From contig CACGDY010000001.1 in the NCBI GenBank assembly GCA_902571915.1, positions 282,613-346,612 on the forward strand: DNA of 64,000 nt. Direction: 5' to 3'. The DNA is from an uncultured Pelagibacteraceae bacterium. GTDB lineage: Bacteria; Pseudomonadota; Alphaproteobacteria; Pelagibacterales; Pelagibacteraceae. Made by a program: the position numbers and the translations under genes. This document shows positions 54,428 through 63,099 of the stretch, one piece after another (position 1 is the stretch's first letter; each line of letters opens with the position of its first letter). The notes under the pieces were generated by a model. That model was not told where the DNA came from. It saw nothing but the letters and a program-made list of their open reading frames with translations, and ran no database searches.

Positions 54428-55375
54428 TTAGCTTAAAAATTTATAAAATTGTGATGTTTTTTTTATTATAAAATTATCAACTTTTGGAGAATTTGCTGCA
54501 ATTATTTCCATTTCATTATAGTTCCCATTGCAATGTAAGGCTAAATTACAACCAGCTTTAAACGTTTTGATTGTATTGTCTTTTAAAGTCAATTTAAGAC
54601 TTTTCATGGACAAATCATCAGAAATAATAATGTTTTTAAAACCAATCCTCTTTCTGATTATTTGAATAATTTTTTTTGAGTGAGTTACAGTGTTCGACTT
54701 ATCAAGTTTCTTAAAAATTATATGAGCTGTCATTGCAAAAAAAGAATTTTTGTTTTTAAAAGTATAAAAGTCATTTTTAATCAAATAATCATATTTCTTA
54801 TTAACGATTGGAGTAAATTTGTGACTATCTACTTTTGCAAGACCATGTCCTGGTATATGTTTCATCACTGTTCCTATACTGTTGTCATGAAAATATTTAA
54901 TACAATAATTTCCTATTTGGGAGACTATTTTAGGATCTTGAGAAAAAGATCTATTTCCAATTATATTACTAGAACCTTTTAAGCGTAAATCTAACACAGG
55001 AACTGTATTTATATTTATGCCTATTTTATTAAGCAAAAATGATGTTTTATCAATATATAATCTAAAATAAATTTTAAATTTAGCGATATCTTCTAAATAT
55101 TTTTTTCCAAAAAATTCAGAGGTGTATTGATCCACAGAAATAATATTGGATAAACGATTTATCCGTCCACCTTCTTGATCAATCAATATTGGATATTTAT
55201 TATCTTTAAAAATTTTTCTTATAGAATTTGTTAACTTTCTGGTTTGACTTATAGTTACTATATTTCTTTTAAAAAGAATTACTCCCCAAGGTCTATATTT
55301 TTTAAGAAATTTTTTTTCTTTTGCTGATAATTTGATTGATTTAATGCCAGTGATAAATGACCTTCGATTATTCAT
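54428..55375 (-). CDS. nagZ: Beta-N-acetylhexosaminidase NagZ (GH3)
   Basis: Cytosolic cell-wall recycling glycosidase removing GlcNAc from anhydromuropeptides; 315 residues. LIDQEGGRINRL, MKHIPGHGLAKVDSH (the loop with the catalytic Asp/His dyad), AMTAHIIF and IISDDLSMKSL with the nucleophile Asp are visible. It overlaps the small membrane protein gene by 8 bases. Confidence 0.93.
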   Translation of the reverse strand: MNNRRSFITGIKSIKLSAKEKKFLKKYRPWGVILFKRNIVTISQTRKLTNSIRKIFKDNKYPILIDQEGGRINRLSNIISVDQYTSEFFGKKYLEDIAKFKIYFRLYIDKTSFLLNKIGININTVPVLDLRLKGSSNIIGNRSFSQDPKIVSQIGNYCIKYFHDNSIGTVMKHIPGHGLAKVDSHKFTPIVNKKYDYLIKNDFYTFKNKNSFFAMTAHIIFKKLDKSNTVTHSKKIIQIIRKRIGFKNIIISDDLSMKSLKLTLKDNTIKTFKAGCNLALHCNGNYNEMEIIAANSPKVDNFIIKKTSQFYKFLS

Positions 55376-55634
55376 TGTTTTCTAATAATTTCCAAAAGTT
55401 AAATTTTCTTTTGTTTTTATCTTTATCTTGATTGACGTATTCTATAATATTTTTTGTGTTATTTTCTAATACAGGTAATTTTTTTGAATAATTCTTAATT
55501 TTGATATCAATTTGATTTAAAGATCTAAAGGATTTTTTTTTATTTTGATCAGAAAAATAATACTTGGTGGTAAAAAATACAAAAAAAATAACTATTAAAA
55601 TGAATATAGAATATTTGATTTTCTTTATCATCAC
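55368..55634 (-). CDS. Small single-pass membrane protein at the SPOR-protein position
   Basis: 88 residues: one N-terminal transmembrane helix (residues about 8-27) and a basic, Lys/Asn-rich tail ending in KFNFWKLLENNE. In many Alphaproteobacteria a SPOR-domain protein lies between argS and nagZ; this frame has the same position, orientation and membrane anchor but no SPOR domain, so it may be a reduced remnant. It overlaps both neighbours (4 and 8 bases). Function unknown. Confidence 0.75.
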   Translation of the reverse strand: MMIKKIKYSIFILIVIFFVFFTTKYYFSDQNKKKSFRSLNQIDIKIKNYSKKLPVLENNTKNIIEYVNQDKDKNKRKFNFWKLLENNE

Positions 55635-57364
55635 ATTTTTTCAGGTGTTGATACACCAATAATTTTCATACCAGATTTAATCACATTGGAAATAACTTTT
55701 AGAAAAATTAATTTATCAGTATCAATATTTTTTTGTTCATTGATAAATCTTTTATCTATATTATCTTTTCCTAAATTCCAATAAGAGTGAAATAACGCTG
55801 ATAAATCATATAGATAAACAGCAATTCTATGAGGCTCCAATTTATTACATGATGTATCTATACATTTCGGCCATTCAGCTATTTTTTTTAAAATTTGAAT
55901 TTCATCATCAGAATAATTGAAATCATAATTTTTAATATCTAATTCAGAATTTAAGTCTTTATTTAAATGTCTAAATACAGAGGCTATTCTTGCATATGCA
56001 TATTGTACATAATAAAGAGGATTTTCTTTTGATTTCTCAACGATATTATCAAAATCAAAATCTAATTCCACATCACTACTTCTATTTAGCATTATAAATC
56101 TAGTAGCATCTTTACCAACTTCAGCTATTAGGTCGTCTACAGTAATATAATCACCTTTTCTTTTTGACATTTTAAAAGGTTTTTTATCTTTTATAAGTTT
56201 TACCAGTTGACTTACTTTACATATTAATTTGATCTTTGAATCAGATAACGCATCTACAGAGGAGGAAATTCTTTTTATATACCCAGCGTGATCAGCGCCT
56301 AATATATTTATTAAACAATCAAACTTTCTGTCTAATTTATTTTTATGATAAGCTACGTCGCTTGCAAAATAAGTCCATGAACCATCACTTTTTTGTAATG
56401 CTCTATCTTTATCATCACCAAAATCAGTTGATTTAAAAAGAAGTTGCTCTCTCTCTTCCCAATTATTTTTATCCTCTCCGATTGGAGCTTTAATCTTTCC
56501 TTTATAAACAAAATTATTCTCTTTAAGTGTTTGAACAACTTTTTCTACTTCTTTATTAGAAACCAATTTTTTTTCACTGACAAAATTATCATGATTAATT
56601 CCGAGACTGTTAAGGTTTTTTTTTATTAAATTTAATGCTTCTTTAATTGACAGAATAGTTAGATTTTCAGAAATACTCTCAAAATTTTCAAAATTTAATT
56701 CTTTATTTGATTTTATTATATTTTGAGCAAAATCTTTTATATAATCACCAGGATATAAATTTTCGCTATTAGACGGAAAGTCTTCATTAAATTCTTTCTC
56801 TCTAATTCTAAAATAAACTGACTTTGTAAAATTAATTATTTGATTACCATAATCATTTACATAATATTCTTTTGTTACCTTATGATTGTTAAACTGTAAT
56901 AGATTTGCCAATACATCACCTAAAATAGCACCTCGACAATGACCTACGTGTAATGGACCGGTTGGATTAGCAGATACAAATTCTATCAAATAATTTATTT
57001 TTTTTTCTTTTTTATTAACCCCAAAACTTTTGTAATTTTCAATTACATCTCTTATAAAATTTGTCCAAAATATTGGCTTAAATTTAATATTAATAAAACC
57101 AGGCTTTGCAATTGTTATTCTTTCAATTTGTTTGTCATTATCGCTCAATACTTGAGATAAAATTTCGGCAATGTCATTAGGTGCCTTTTTATTAATCTTT
57201 GATAAGAACATCGCAACATTTGTTGAAATATCACTGTCGAACTTGACTGGTGGAATTTCAGCTGTAATTCCCTCTAAATTCTGAGGAAGAATAATTTTAT
57301 TTTCTTTAGACAAATCTTTAAGAATGTCTTTTATTCTAACTAAATATAGATCAAAAATATTCAT
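55631..57364 (-). CDS. argS: Arginyl-tRNA synthetase
   Basis: Class I synthetase, 577 residues. HIGH-type motif in FVSANPTGPLHVGHCRGA near residue 125, INILGADHAGYIKRI, MSKRKGDYITVDDLI (KMSK loop) and the C-terminal DALR domain ending in GVSTPEKM. dgt overlaps it by 4 bases. Confidence 0.97.
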   Translation of the reverse strand: MNIFDLYLVRIKDILKDLSKENKIILPQNLEGITAEIPPVKFDSDISTNVAMFLSKINKKAPNDIAEILSQVLSDNDKQIERITIAKPGFINIKFKPIFWTNFIRDVIENYKSFGVNKKEKKINYLIEFVSANPTGPLHVGHCRGAILGDVLANLLQFNNHKVTKEYYVNDYGNQIINFTKSVYFRIREKEFNEDFPSNSENLYPGDYIKDFAQNIIKSNKELNFENFESISENLTILSIKEALNLIKKNLNSLGINHDNFVSEKKLVSNKEVEKVVQTLKENNFVYKGKIKAPIGEDKNNWEEREQLLFKSTDFGDDKDRALQKSDGSWTYFASDVAYHKNKLDRKFDCLINILGADHAGYIKRISSSVDALSDSKIKLICKVSQLVKLIKDKKPFKMSKRKGDYITVDDLIAEVGKDATRFIMLNRSSDVELDFDFDNIVEKSKENPLYYVQYAYARIASVFRHLNKDLNSELDIKNYDFNYSDDEIQILKKIAEWPKCIDTSCNKLEPHRIAVYLYDLSALFHSYWNLGKDNIDKRFINEQKNIDTDKLIFLKVISNVIKSGMKIIGVSTPEKM

Positions 57365-58479
57365 TTTAAATCTTTATATAAATTAATAGCATATCTATCA
57401 GTCATCCCAGATATAAAATCAGAAATTGCTCTAAACTTATCAATAGAAAGCTCTTTTCCTGAAATAAATTTTTTTGGATTTTTTGAAATCATTTCAAAAA
57501 GTTTTTTGATAATATATTTTCCTCTATTATTTTTTTTCAAGACATTTTTGTTGTTATACATTTTTGATTTTAGGAAAAATCTAATCTCATAATCCGAATT
57601 CTTTATTTTGTCAGAAAAATCTACGGTTGAATCTTTTGTTTTTTTTATATCTTTAGATTCTTTAATCCTATTTTTTTTTAAATTTTTTAAAGTATTAGAT
57701 ATTAGATCTTTTATCATTATATCAATTGAATCTCTTATGATCTGATATACTGCGATATCATAGGTATATCTATTTATTTTTCTTTTATATTTTTTATAAA
57801 TGTTTTTAAAAAAATCTATTTCAACTAACTCCTCAATTGAAAATAAATTAGCCTTTAGTCCATCTTGTATGTCATGATTATTATAAGCAATATCATCTGA
57901 AATTGCCGCAATTTGAGCTTCTAATGTTGGGTATGTTTTAAAATTAATTAAATTCTTAAATTTTTTTGTACCTATTAAATCATTTACTAAATTTAAGTCC
58001 TCTACTGGTCCATTGTGTTTTAAAAGGCCTTCCAAGGTTTCAATTGATAAATTTAGACCGTTAAATTTGATATATTTATTTTCTAAAAACATCACAATTC
58101 TCAATGTTTGCAAATTATGATCAAACCCACCGTGATCAACCATGCAATCATTTAAAGATTCCTCGCCTGCATGGCCAAACGGAGTGTGGCCTAAGTCGTG
58201 AGCCAAGCTTAAGGTCTCTGTTAGATCTTCATTTAAATTAAAATAACGCGCTATAGACCGTGCAATTTGAGATACTTCCATTGAATGTGTTATACGAGTT
58301 CGATAATGATCACCCTCCGTATTTACAAACACTTGGGTCTTATGTTTTAATCTTCTAAACGAAGCGCTATGTATAATTCTATCTCGATCCCTTTGAAATG
58401 GAGATCTATATTTTGAGGGTGTTTCGTAAAATATTCTGCCCTTACTTTTAAATAACCCTAACTTTGAGTAATTTTTCAT
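57361..58479 (-). CDS. dgt: Deoxyguanosinetriphosphate triphosphohydrolase-like protein
   Basis: HD-domain dNTP triphosphohydrolase, 372 residues: RDRDRIIHSASFRRLKHKTQVF, HSMEVSQIARSIAR, LAHDLGHTPFGHAGE (HD pair) and AISDDIAYNNHDIQDG with the metal Asp. The first gene of the minus-strand dgt-argS-nagZ-scpAB set; divergent from the A-type carrier gene with a 50-base gap. Confidence 0.95.
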   Translation of the reverse strand: MKNYSKLGLFKSKGRIFYETPSKYRSPFQRDRDRIIHSASFRRLKHKTQVFVNTEGDHYRTRITHSMEVSQIARSIARYFNLNEDLTETLSLAHDLGHTPFGHAGEESLNDCMVDHGGFDHNLQTLRIVMFLENKYIKFNGLNLSIETLEGLLKHNGPVEDLNLVNDLIGTKKFKNLINFKTYPTLEAQIAAISDDIAYNNHDIQDGLKANLFSIEELVEIDFFKNIYKKYKRKINRYTYDIAVYQIIRDSIDIMIKDLISNTLKNLKKNRIKESKDIKKTKDSTVDFSDKIKNSDYEIRFFLKSKMYNNKNVLKKNNRGKYIIKKLFEMISKNPKKFISGKELSIDKFRAISDFISGMTDRYAINLYKDLK

Positions 58480-58529
58480 CCTTTAAAATATAATTTTTAG
58501 TATTATATTACTAATATCAGTGATCAATT

Positions 58530-58847
58530 ATGATTAAAGAAATTAAATTTACCGATAAAGCACTAAAACAGATCAATGTTCTTTTATCTAAAAAAGATAA
58601 AGGCTCTTTTTTTAGAATCGCTATCAAAGGCGGTGGTTGCTCGGGTTTTCAATACGAATTTACTTTTGACAAAGAAAAAAATGATGACGATTTAAATTAT
58701 CAAAATATTTTAATTGATAAAACTTCAGCAGATTTACTCAAGGGATCTGAAGTTGATTATGTCTCTGAATTAATTGGTGAGCAATTTAAGATTAATAATC
58801 CACAAACAAAATCATCTTGTGGTTGTGGTGTCTCCTTTTCACTTTAA
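58530..58847 (+). CDS. erpA: A-type iron-sulfur carrier (ErpA/IscA family)
   Basis: 105-residue Fe-S cluster carrier that hands clusters to apo-enzymes. The three conserved cysteines are at IKGGGCSGFQYEF (Cys near residue 36) and the C-terminal SSCGCGVSF pair. ErpA and IscA cannot be told apart with certainty; the dgt-divergent, xthA-coupled position is the one usual for the ErpA-type gene in Alphaproteobacteria. The stop and the xthA start overlap (TAATG). Confidence 0.92.
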   Translation: MIKEIKFTDKALKQINVLLSKKDKGSFFRIAIKGGGCSGFQYEFTFDKEKNDDDLNYQNILIDKTSADLLKGSEVDYVSELIGEQFKINNPQTKSSCGCGVSFSL

Positions 58848-59623
58848 TGATAATCTCATCATGGAATGTAAATTCTGTTAGAGCTAGAATTGAAAATATA
58901 AAAAGTTATCTACTAAAATATAAGCCTGATATCTTGATGATGCAGGAAATCAAAACCGAGGACTTAAATTTTCCTTATGATGATTTTTCATCTATGGATT
59001 ATGAAAGCCATGTATTAGGTCAAAAAAGTTATAATGGTGTAGCAATTATTTCAAAAAGAAAATTAAAAAATATCAGAAAAGACTTAATTAAAGATAAACT
59101 AAAACAATCAAGAATAATTTCTGCTGAAATGGAATATAAGAAAAAAAATATCCAATTAATCAATATTTACACTCCTAATGGTAATCCAGTCGACACTGAA
59201 AAGTATGATTATAAAAAAAAATGGCTCAATGACTTAATTAAACAATTAAAAAATTTAAGTAAAAAAAATCAAAATATTATTTTGGCTGGAGATTTTAACA
59301 TAATACCATCAGCGGAAGATGTATATAATCCTAAAAGTTTTGAAGATGATGCCTTGTTTAGATTAGAAATTAGAAAAAAATTGAGAGAAATGATTAATCT
59401 AGGTTTTAATGATGTCTATAGACATTTTTATGATGCCAAAGAAGGTTATACTTTTTGGGACTATATGAGAGGCGCTTGGCAAAAAAATAACGGAATGAGA
59501 ATAGACCATTTTTTAGTCTCAAATTCTCTGATAGACAATATTAAAAGTATCAATATTAATAAAGACCCTAGAGGACGAGAAAAGCCATCAGATCACACTC
59601 CTATAGAAATAACTTTAGCTTAA
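58847..59623 (+). CDS. xthA: Exodeoxyribonuclease III
   Basis: AP endonuclease/3'-5' exonuclease for base-excision repair, 258 residues. MIISSWNVNSVRARIENI at the start, MMQEIKTED with the metal Glu, YNGVAIISK, LAGDFNIIPSAEDVYN and the C-terminal PSDHTPIEI with catalytic Asp-His. The frame is open ten codons upstream, but those codons lie in the erpA tail; the TAATG start gives the family N-terminus. Confidence 0.95.
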   Translation: MIISSWNVNSVRARIENIKSYLLKYKPDILMMQEIKTEDLNFPYDDFSSMDYESHVLGQKSYNGVAIISKRKLKNIRKDLIKDKLKQSRIISAEMEYKKKNIQLINIYTPNGNPVDTEKYDYKKKWLNDLIKQLKNLSKKNQNIILAGDFNIIPSAEDVYNPKSFEDDALFRLEIRKKLREMINLGFNDVYRHFYDAKEGYTFWDYMRGAWQKNNGMRIDHFLVSNSLIDNIKSININKDPRGREKPSDHTPIEITLA

Positions 59624-59683
59624 AGACTTTGTCTTACTTACTAGGTTGTCATTTATATTTTGGGATCTTTATTTAATTTATTT

Positions 59684-59947
59684 CTAATGTTCATGATTAT
59701 GCTCTTCATTTAAATTCTTTATATCTATCTCTCGAATATCAATAATCGGTTTTGCTATCCGCCAATTTCTTACTCTTCCACCCTCTGCTCTCTCGGTTAT
59801 TATGGTTTCTATAGGCGGGCAATTAGGTTCATGGCAACTTAACTCAGCCATACTTAAAATAGATGTTTCAGGTATTTGATATCTTTTCGAAAATAGAACT
59901 TTTAAATTTCTAATAGTTTCCGCATTTGGTTTTTTTTTATTGAACAT
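59684..59947 (-). CDS. Small Cys/His protein of the zinc operon, unknown family
   Basis: 87 residues. Visible features are LSMAELSCHEPNCPPIETII, with two Cys spaced CHEPNC, and a C-terminal His-rich tail EEHNHEH; the middle RVRNWRIAKPI suggests a beta-rich fold. It is the last gene of the run znuA-COG0523-WD40, 3 bases after the WD40 gene, so a zinc-related role is likely. I do not recognise a named family. The 60-base gap to xthA is convergent and shows no strong terminator. Confidence 0.8.
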   Translation of the reverse strand: MFNKKKPNAETIRNLKVLFSKRYQIPETSILSMAELSCHEPNCPPIETIITERAEGGRVRNWRIAKPIIDIREIDIKNLNEEHNHEH

Positions 59948-59950
59948 AAG

Positions 59951-60994
59951 TTAATTTTTTTCCTCATCCCAAATCGATGTCCATAAAATATTTCCTCCCA
60001 TATCTCCTATTAAAAGATGTGAGCAATCATCAGTGACCGCAATGGCAGAAACTTCAAATTCAGTAAAACTTCGAATAATTATTGTATTATTTGCTTTTTC
60101 AATTTCTGATAAATAAACTGAGCCATCACCTAGTCCAGTTAAAATTGCATTTTCATTAGGAAATGACTCAACAAATGTGACTAATTGTTTTCCTACATAC
60201 GGAAGACAAATTGGTTCACGACCTACTGGTCCATCGCCGTCAAATGGCCAACATACAGCGTCATTCGCACCAGATGTTGCTAAATATTTTGAGTCACCTA
60301 CAAAGGCGAAACTTTTAACTTTTGCACCATATCCTGACATTGCAGAGTCAATCTTGTCTTTTAATCGCCAAAAATGAAGTTGGTTTTCCTGCATGGACGT
60401 CACCAAGTATCTGTCGTCAGGACTAAAAATAACTTTATTATGAGAACCTTTCCAAATTAAATCAGAAGAAGTCCATTTGTTGCTATAATCTTTTTTCCAA
60501 AGAGTAACTCCACCATATTTAGAAACTGCTAATTTTCTACCTTTAGAGTCGAAGGCCACACCACCAATAGTGCTGTCATGCTCTAACAGTTTTGGTTCTT
60601 TTTTATTTGGCATCCAGAGATATACAATATTTCCAGATGTGCAAACCACGCTGCCATTTTTTGATGTAACATGATCTACCCAACGAGTACCAAAGTTACT
60701 AATCTCATTTATATTTCCATCTAGAGAAATTCTTAAAAAACGACCATCATCTCCACCAGTTAAAATATGATCTCCATCTTTTGCCATACAAAGAACAATA
60801 CCTTTATGTGCTTTTATCGGTTCAGAGCTTTTTCCAGACGAGAAAATTCTAACAGTTCCATCTCCAAATCCAACAGCTATAGAATTGCCAACTGTAACAG
60901 CATTAATGACGGGAATTCCTAGTCTAAACTCTTTTCCTCGGTTTTCAAATTTGGTTTTATTTAACTGTGGAAAATTATTTAGATCAGCTTTCAT
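59951..60994 (-). CDS. WD40-repeat protein of the zinc operon
   Basis: 347 residues forming a predicted seven-bladed beta-propeller: repeats such as GNSIAVGFGDGTVRIFSS, GDHILTGGDDGRFLRISLD, SPDDRYLVTSMQENQLHFWR, SKYLATSGANDAVCWPF and AILTGLGDGSVYLSEI. No signal peptide, so cytoplasmic, unlike periplasmic propeller zinc chaperones such as AztD. It overlaps the COG0523 GTPase gene by 4 bases. Alphaproteobacterial COG0523/WD40 pairs are frequent; a scaffold or zinc-transfer role is inferred. Confidence 0.85.
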   Translation of the reverse strand: MKADLNNFPQLNKTKFENRGKEFRLGIPVINAVTVGNSIAVGFGDGTVRIFSSGKSSEPIKAHKGIVLCMAKDGDHILTGGDDGRFLRISLDGNINEISNFGTRWVDHVTSKNGSVVCTSGNIVYLWMPNKKEPKLLEHDSTIGGVAFDSKGRKLAVSKYGGVTLWKKDYSNKWTSSDLIWKGSHNKVIFSPDDRYLVTSMQENQLHFWRLKDKIDSAMSGYGAKVKSFAFVGDSKYLATSGANDAVCWPFDGDGPVGREPICLPYVGKQLVTFVESFPNENAILTGLGDGSVYLSEIEKANNTIIIRSFTEFEVSAIAVTDDCSHLLIGDMGGNILWTSIWDEEKN

Positions 60995-61965
60995 GCCGAT
61001 TTGCAGTTTTCAAATCCTTCCTTCAAATTCATAGTTTCAAGATTTCGGCCAATAAAAACTAATCGAGAACTACGTTCTTTTCCTTTTGGCCATTTACCCA
61101 TTGGTGAAGCATCCATGAGCATATGCACACCTTGAAATACATATCGATCACTTTCTCCAGTAAAGTCAAGAATTCCTTTTGTTCTTAAGATATCTTGACC
61201 CTTGGTTTGTAATAATTTGGTAAACCAATCTTGAAATTTCTCCATATCTAAAGGAGTATCAGAAACAAAGGATAAGCTAGTTACATCGTCATCATGCTCA
61301 TGATCATGATCTGATTTAAGAAAATCAGGCTCTACTTCTAAAACACGTTTTAAACTAAATGCATCAAGATTAAGAACTTCGTTCAAAGGAACTCCACATT
61401 TAGTGGTATTAATAATTTTAGCAAAGGGATTAATTTTTTTAATTCTCTGTTTTACAACTTCTAATCCATTTTCATCGACTAGATCTATTTTATTTAGTAA
61501 TACAACGTCTGCGAAAGCAATTTGTTCTTCTGCTTCATGATGATCGGTTAATTGAGAACTTAAATGAACAGCATCTGCAACCGTAACAATTGCATCTAAC
61601 TTTGTGCGATCAGCAACATCTTGGTCAACAAAAAATGTTTGAGCTACAGGAGCTGGATCAGCTAACCCAGTAGTTTCTACTATTATTGCATCAAGTTTGT
61701 CCGCCCGCTTCATTAGTCCACTTAATATTCGGATTAAATCACCTCTAACGGTGCAACATATACAACCATTATTCATCTCAAAAACCTCTTCATCAGCATC
61801 AACTACCAAGTCATTGTCAATACCTTGTTCACCAAATTCATTAACTATTACAGCATATTTTTTACCATGCTGTTCAGTTAATATTCTATTTAAAAGAGTA
61901 GTTTTTCCGGCACCTAAAAAACCGGTTAAGACAGTAACAGGAACTTGTTTGTTTGTTTCTTGCAC
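60991..61965 (-). CDS. COG0523 (CobW/ZNG-type) GTPase, putative zinc metallochaperone
   Basis: G3E-family GTPase of 324 residues: P-loop GFLGAGKTTLLNRIL near residue 16, the metal-binding CxCC in NNGCICCTVRGDL, VETTGLADPAPV and LLNKIDLVD (G4). An acidic/His-rich stretch DHDHEHDDD lies near residue 220 before the C-terminal CobW_C domain. Members under Zur control transfer zinc to client enzymes; the znuA gene 8 bases upstream and the Zur box support a zinc rather than cobalt role. Confidence 0.92.
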   Translation of the reverse strand: MQETNKQVPVTVLTGFLGAGKTTLLNRILTEQHGKKYAVIVNEFGEQGIDNDLVVDADEEVFEMNNGCICCTVRGDLIRILSGLMKRADKLDAIIVETTGLADPAPVAQTFFVDQDVADRTKLDAIVTVADAVHLSSQLTDHHEAEEQIAFADVVLLNKIDLVDENGLEVVKQRIKKINPFAKIINTTKCGVPLNEVLNLDAFSLKRVLEVEPDFLKSDHDHEHDDDVTSLSFVSDTPLDMEKFQDWFTKLLQTKGQDILRTKGILDFTGESDRYVFQGVHMLMDASPMGKWPKGKERSSRLVFIGRNLETMNLKEGFENCKSA

Positions 61966-61973
61966 TAATTAAA

Positions 61974-63029
61974 TTAACAACCCTTAAAAGAATTAGACAT
62001 ATTTTTAATTAAATCAAAATACAAGTTTTTTCCAGGATCAAGTGTAGCTCCTAATGGATCTATCACACCTGTTGCAACATTGGTATCTTTTGCTACAGCT
62101 TTTATTATATCTGGATTAAATTGAGGCTCAGAAAATATACAACTCACTTTATCATGCTCGATTACTTCTCTAATTTCAGCTAATTGTTCAGCGCCTGGCA
62201 TAACATCAGTGTTTACTGTAAATGCCCCAAGAATATTTATCCCAAATCTTTCTTCAAAATATTGATAAGCATCATGAAAAACTATTGATTTAAAATCTTT
62301 GTTTAATTCAGACTTAACTTTCTTAGTTAGTTCATCTAAATCTTTATGAGCGTTTTTTAAATTTGCTTTATATTTTGCCTCATTTTTTTGATCATTTTCA
62401 ATTAAGTGTTCTGCCATTTCACTTAAAATTATTTTTGCATTCATCGGATCAAGCCATATGTGTGGATCAAATTCTCCGTGAGCATGTCCCTCGTGTCCAT
62501 GGTCATCGTGACCATCTTTTTTATGATCATCGTCATGTCCGTGTTCATCATGGCCATGTTCTTTTTCTTTTTTATCATGATCGTGATCATCATGATCGTC
62601 TTCTTTCTTAGCATGATCGTCATGATCATCTTCCTTATGCCCATGATCGTCATGGCCTTCAAAAATATTTCTTTCTCTAAATTTAAGTTTAGTTAAACCT
62701 TTAATTTCCATTAATTCGATTTTTTCAGCATCTTTTGCAATTGTTTTTAATGGTTTCTCTAAAAAGGTTTCGATATCCTCACCTACCCAAAATATAATAT
62801 CTGCATTTTGTAACATTTTTGCGTGTGATGGCTTAAGTGCAAATCCATGTGGGGAAGCATAACCATCAACAATTAAATCTGGTTTACCAACACCATCCAT
62901 TAGATAACTTGCAAGCGAATGGATTGGTTTTATTGCTGCAACTACTTTAATCTCAGCGTTAGCTGGTGCAAATATTGTTAAGAATGATAATAGTGATAGG
63001 ATTAATGGTAATTTTTTTAAGTTTTTCAT
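61974..63029 (-). CDS. znuA: Zinc ABC transporter substrate-binding protein with His-rich loop
   Basis: Periplasmic zinc-capture protein of about 351 residues. Signal peptide MKNLKKLPLILSLLSFLTIF ending in APANA; an open frame runs 17 codons further upstream, but through the Zur-box region, so 63029 is chosen. Zinc ligands are expected in ASPHGFALKPSH, FDPHIWLDP and VFHDAYQYFEE. Residues about 126-186 form an Asp/His loop with roughly 18 His. Two C-terminal Cys (VSCIFSEPQF and the final GC) fit the disulfide of E. coli ZnuA. First gene of the leftward zinc operon. Confidence 0.95.
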   Translation of the reverse strand: MKNLKKLPLILSLLSFLTIFAPANAEIKVVAAIKPIHSLASYLMDGVGKPDLIVDGYASPHGFALKPSHAKMLQNADIIFWVGEDIETFLEKPLKTIAKDAEKIELMEIKGLTKLKFRERNIFEGHDDHGHKEDDHDDHAKKEDDHDDHDHDKKEKEHGHDEHGHDDDHKKDGHDDHGHEGHAHGEFDPHIWLDPMNAKIILSEMAEHLIENDQKNEAKYKANLKNAHKDLDELTKKVKSELNKDFKSIVFHDAYQYFEERFGINILGAFTVNTDVMPGAEQLAEIREVIEHDKVSCIFSEPQFNPDIIKAVAKDTNVATGVIDPLGATLDPGKNLYFDLIKNMSNSFKGC

Positions 63030-63046
63030 ATGTTGTATTTTAAAAT

Positions 63047-63061
63047 TGTTATAATATAACA
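63047..63061. promoter_or_regulatory. Zur-type operator, primary
   Basis: A perfect palindrome TGTTATA-A-TATAACA between znuA and znuC, 18 bases upstream of the znuA start and about 39 bases upstream of znuC. It matches the alphaproteobacterial Zur box of the GTTAT...ATAAC type. It would let Zur with bound zinc silence both arms. Confidence 0.8.
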
Positions 63062-63065
63062 CCAT

Positions 63066-63078
63066 GTAATGATATAAC
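63066..63078. promoter_or_regulatory. Zur-type operator, second diverged copy
   Basis: GTAATGATATAAC, identical at 11 of 13 positions to the core of the primary box and spaced 18 bases from it, on the znuC side. Two sites at this spacing would allow two Zur dimers on the divergent promoter. Confidence 0.6.
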
Positions 63079-63099
63079 ACTTATTAGTCAAGAAAAAAA

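Noticed and set aside
62363..62696. Several open frames on both strands in the His-rich part of znuA
   Set aside because: They arise from the repetitive Asp/His codons, show low-complexity Met/His/Ile composition and overlap a clear gene.
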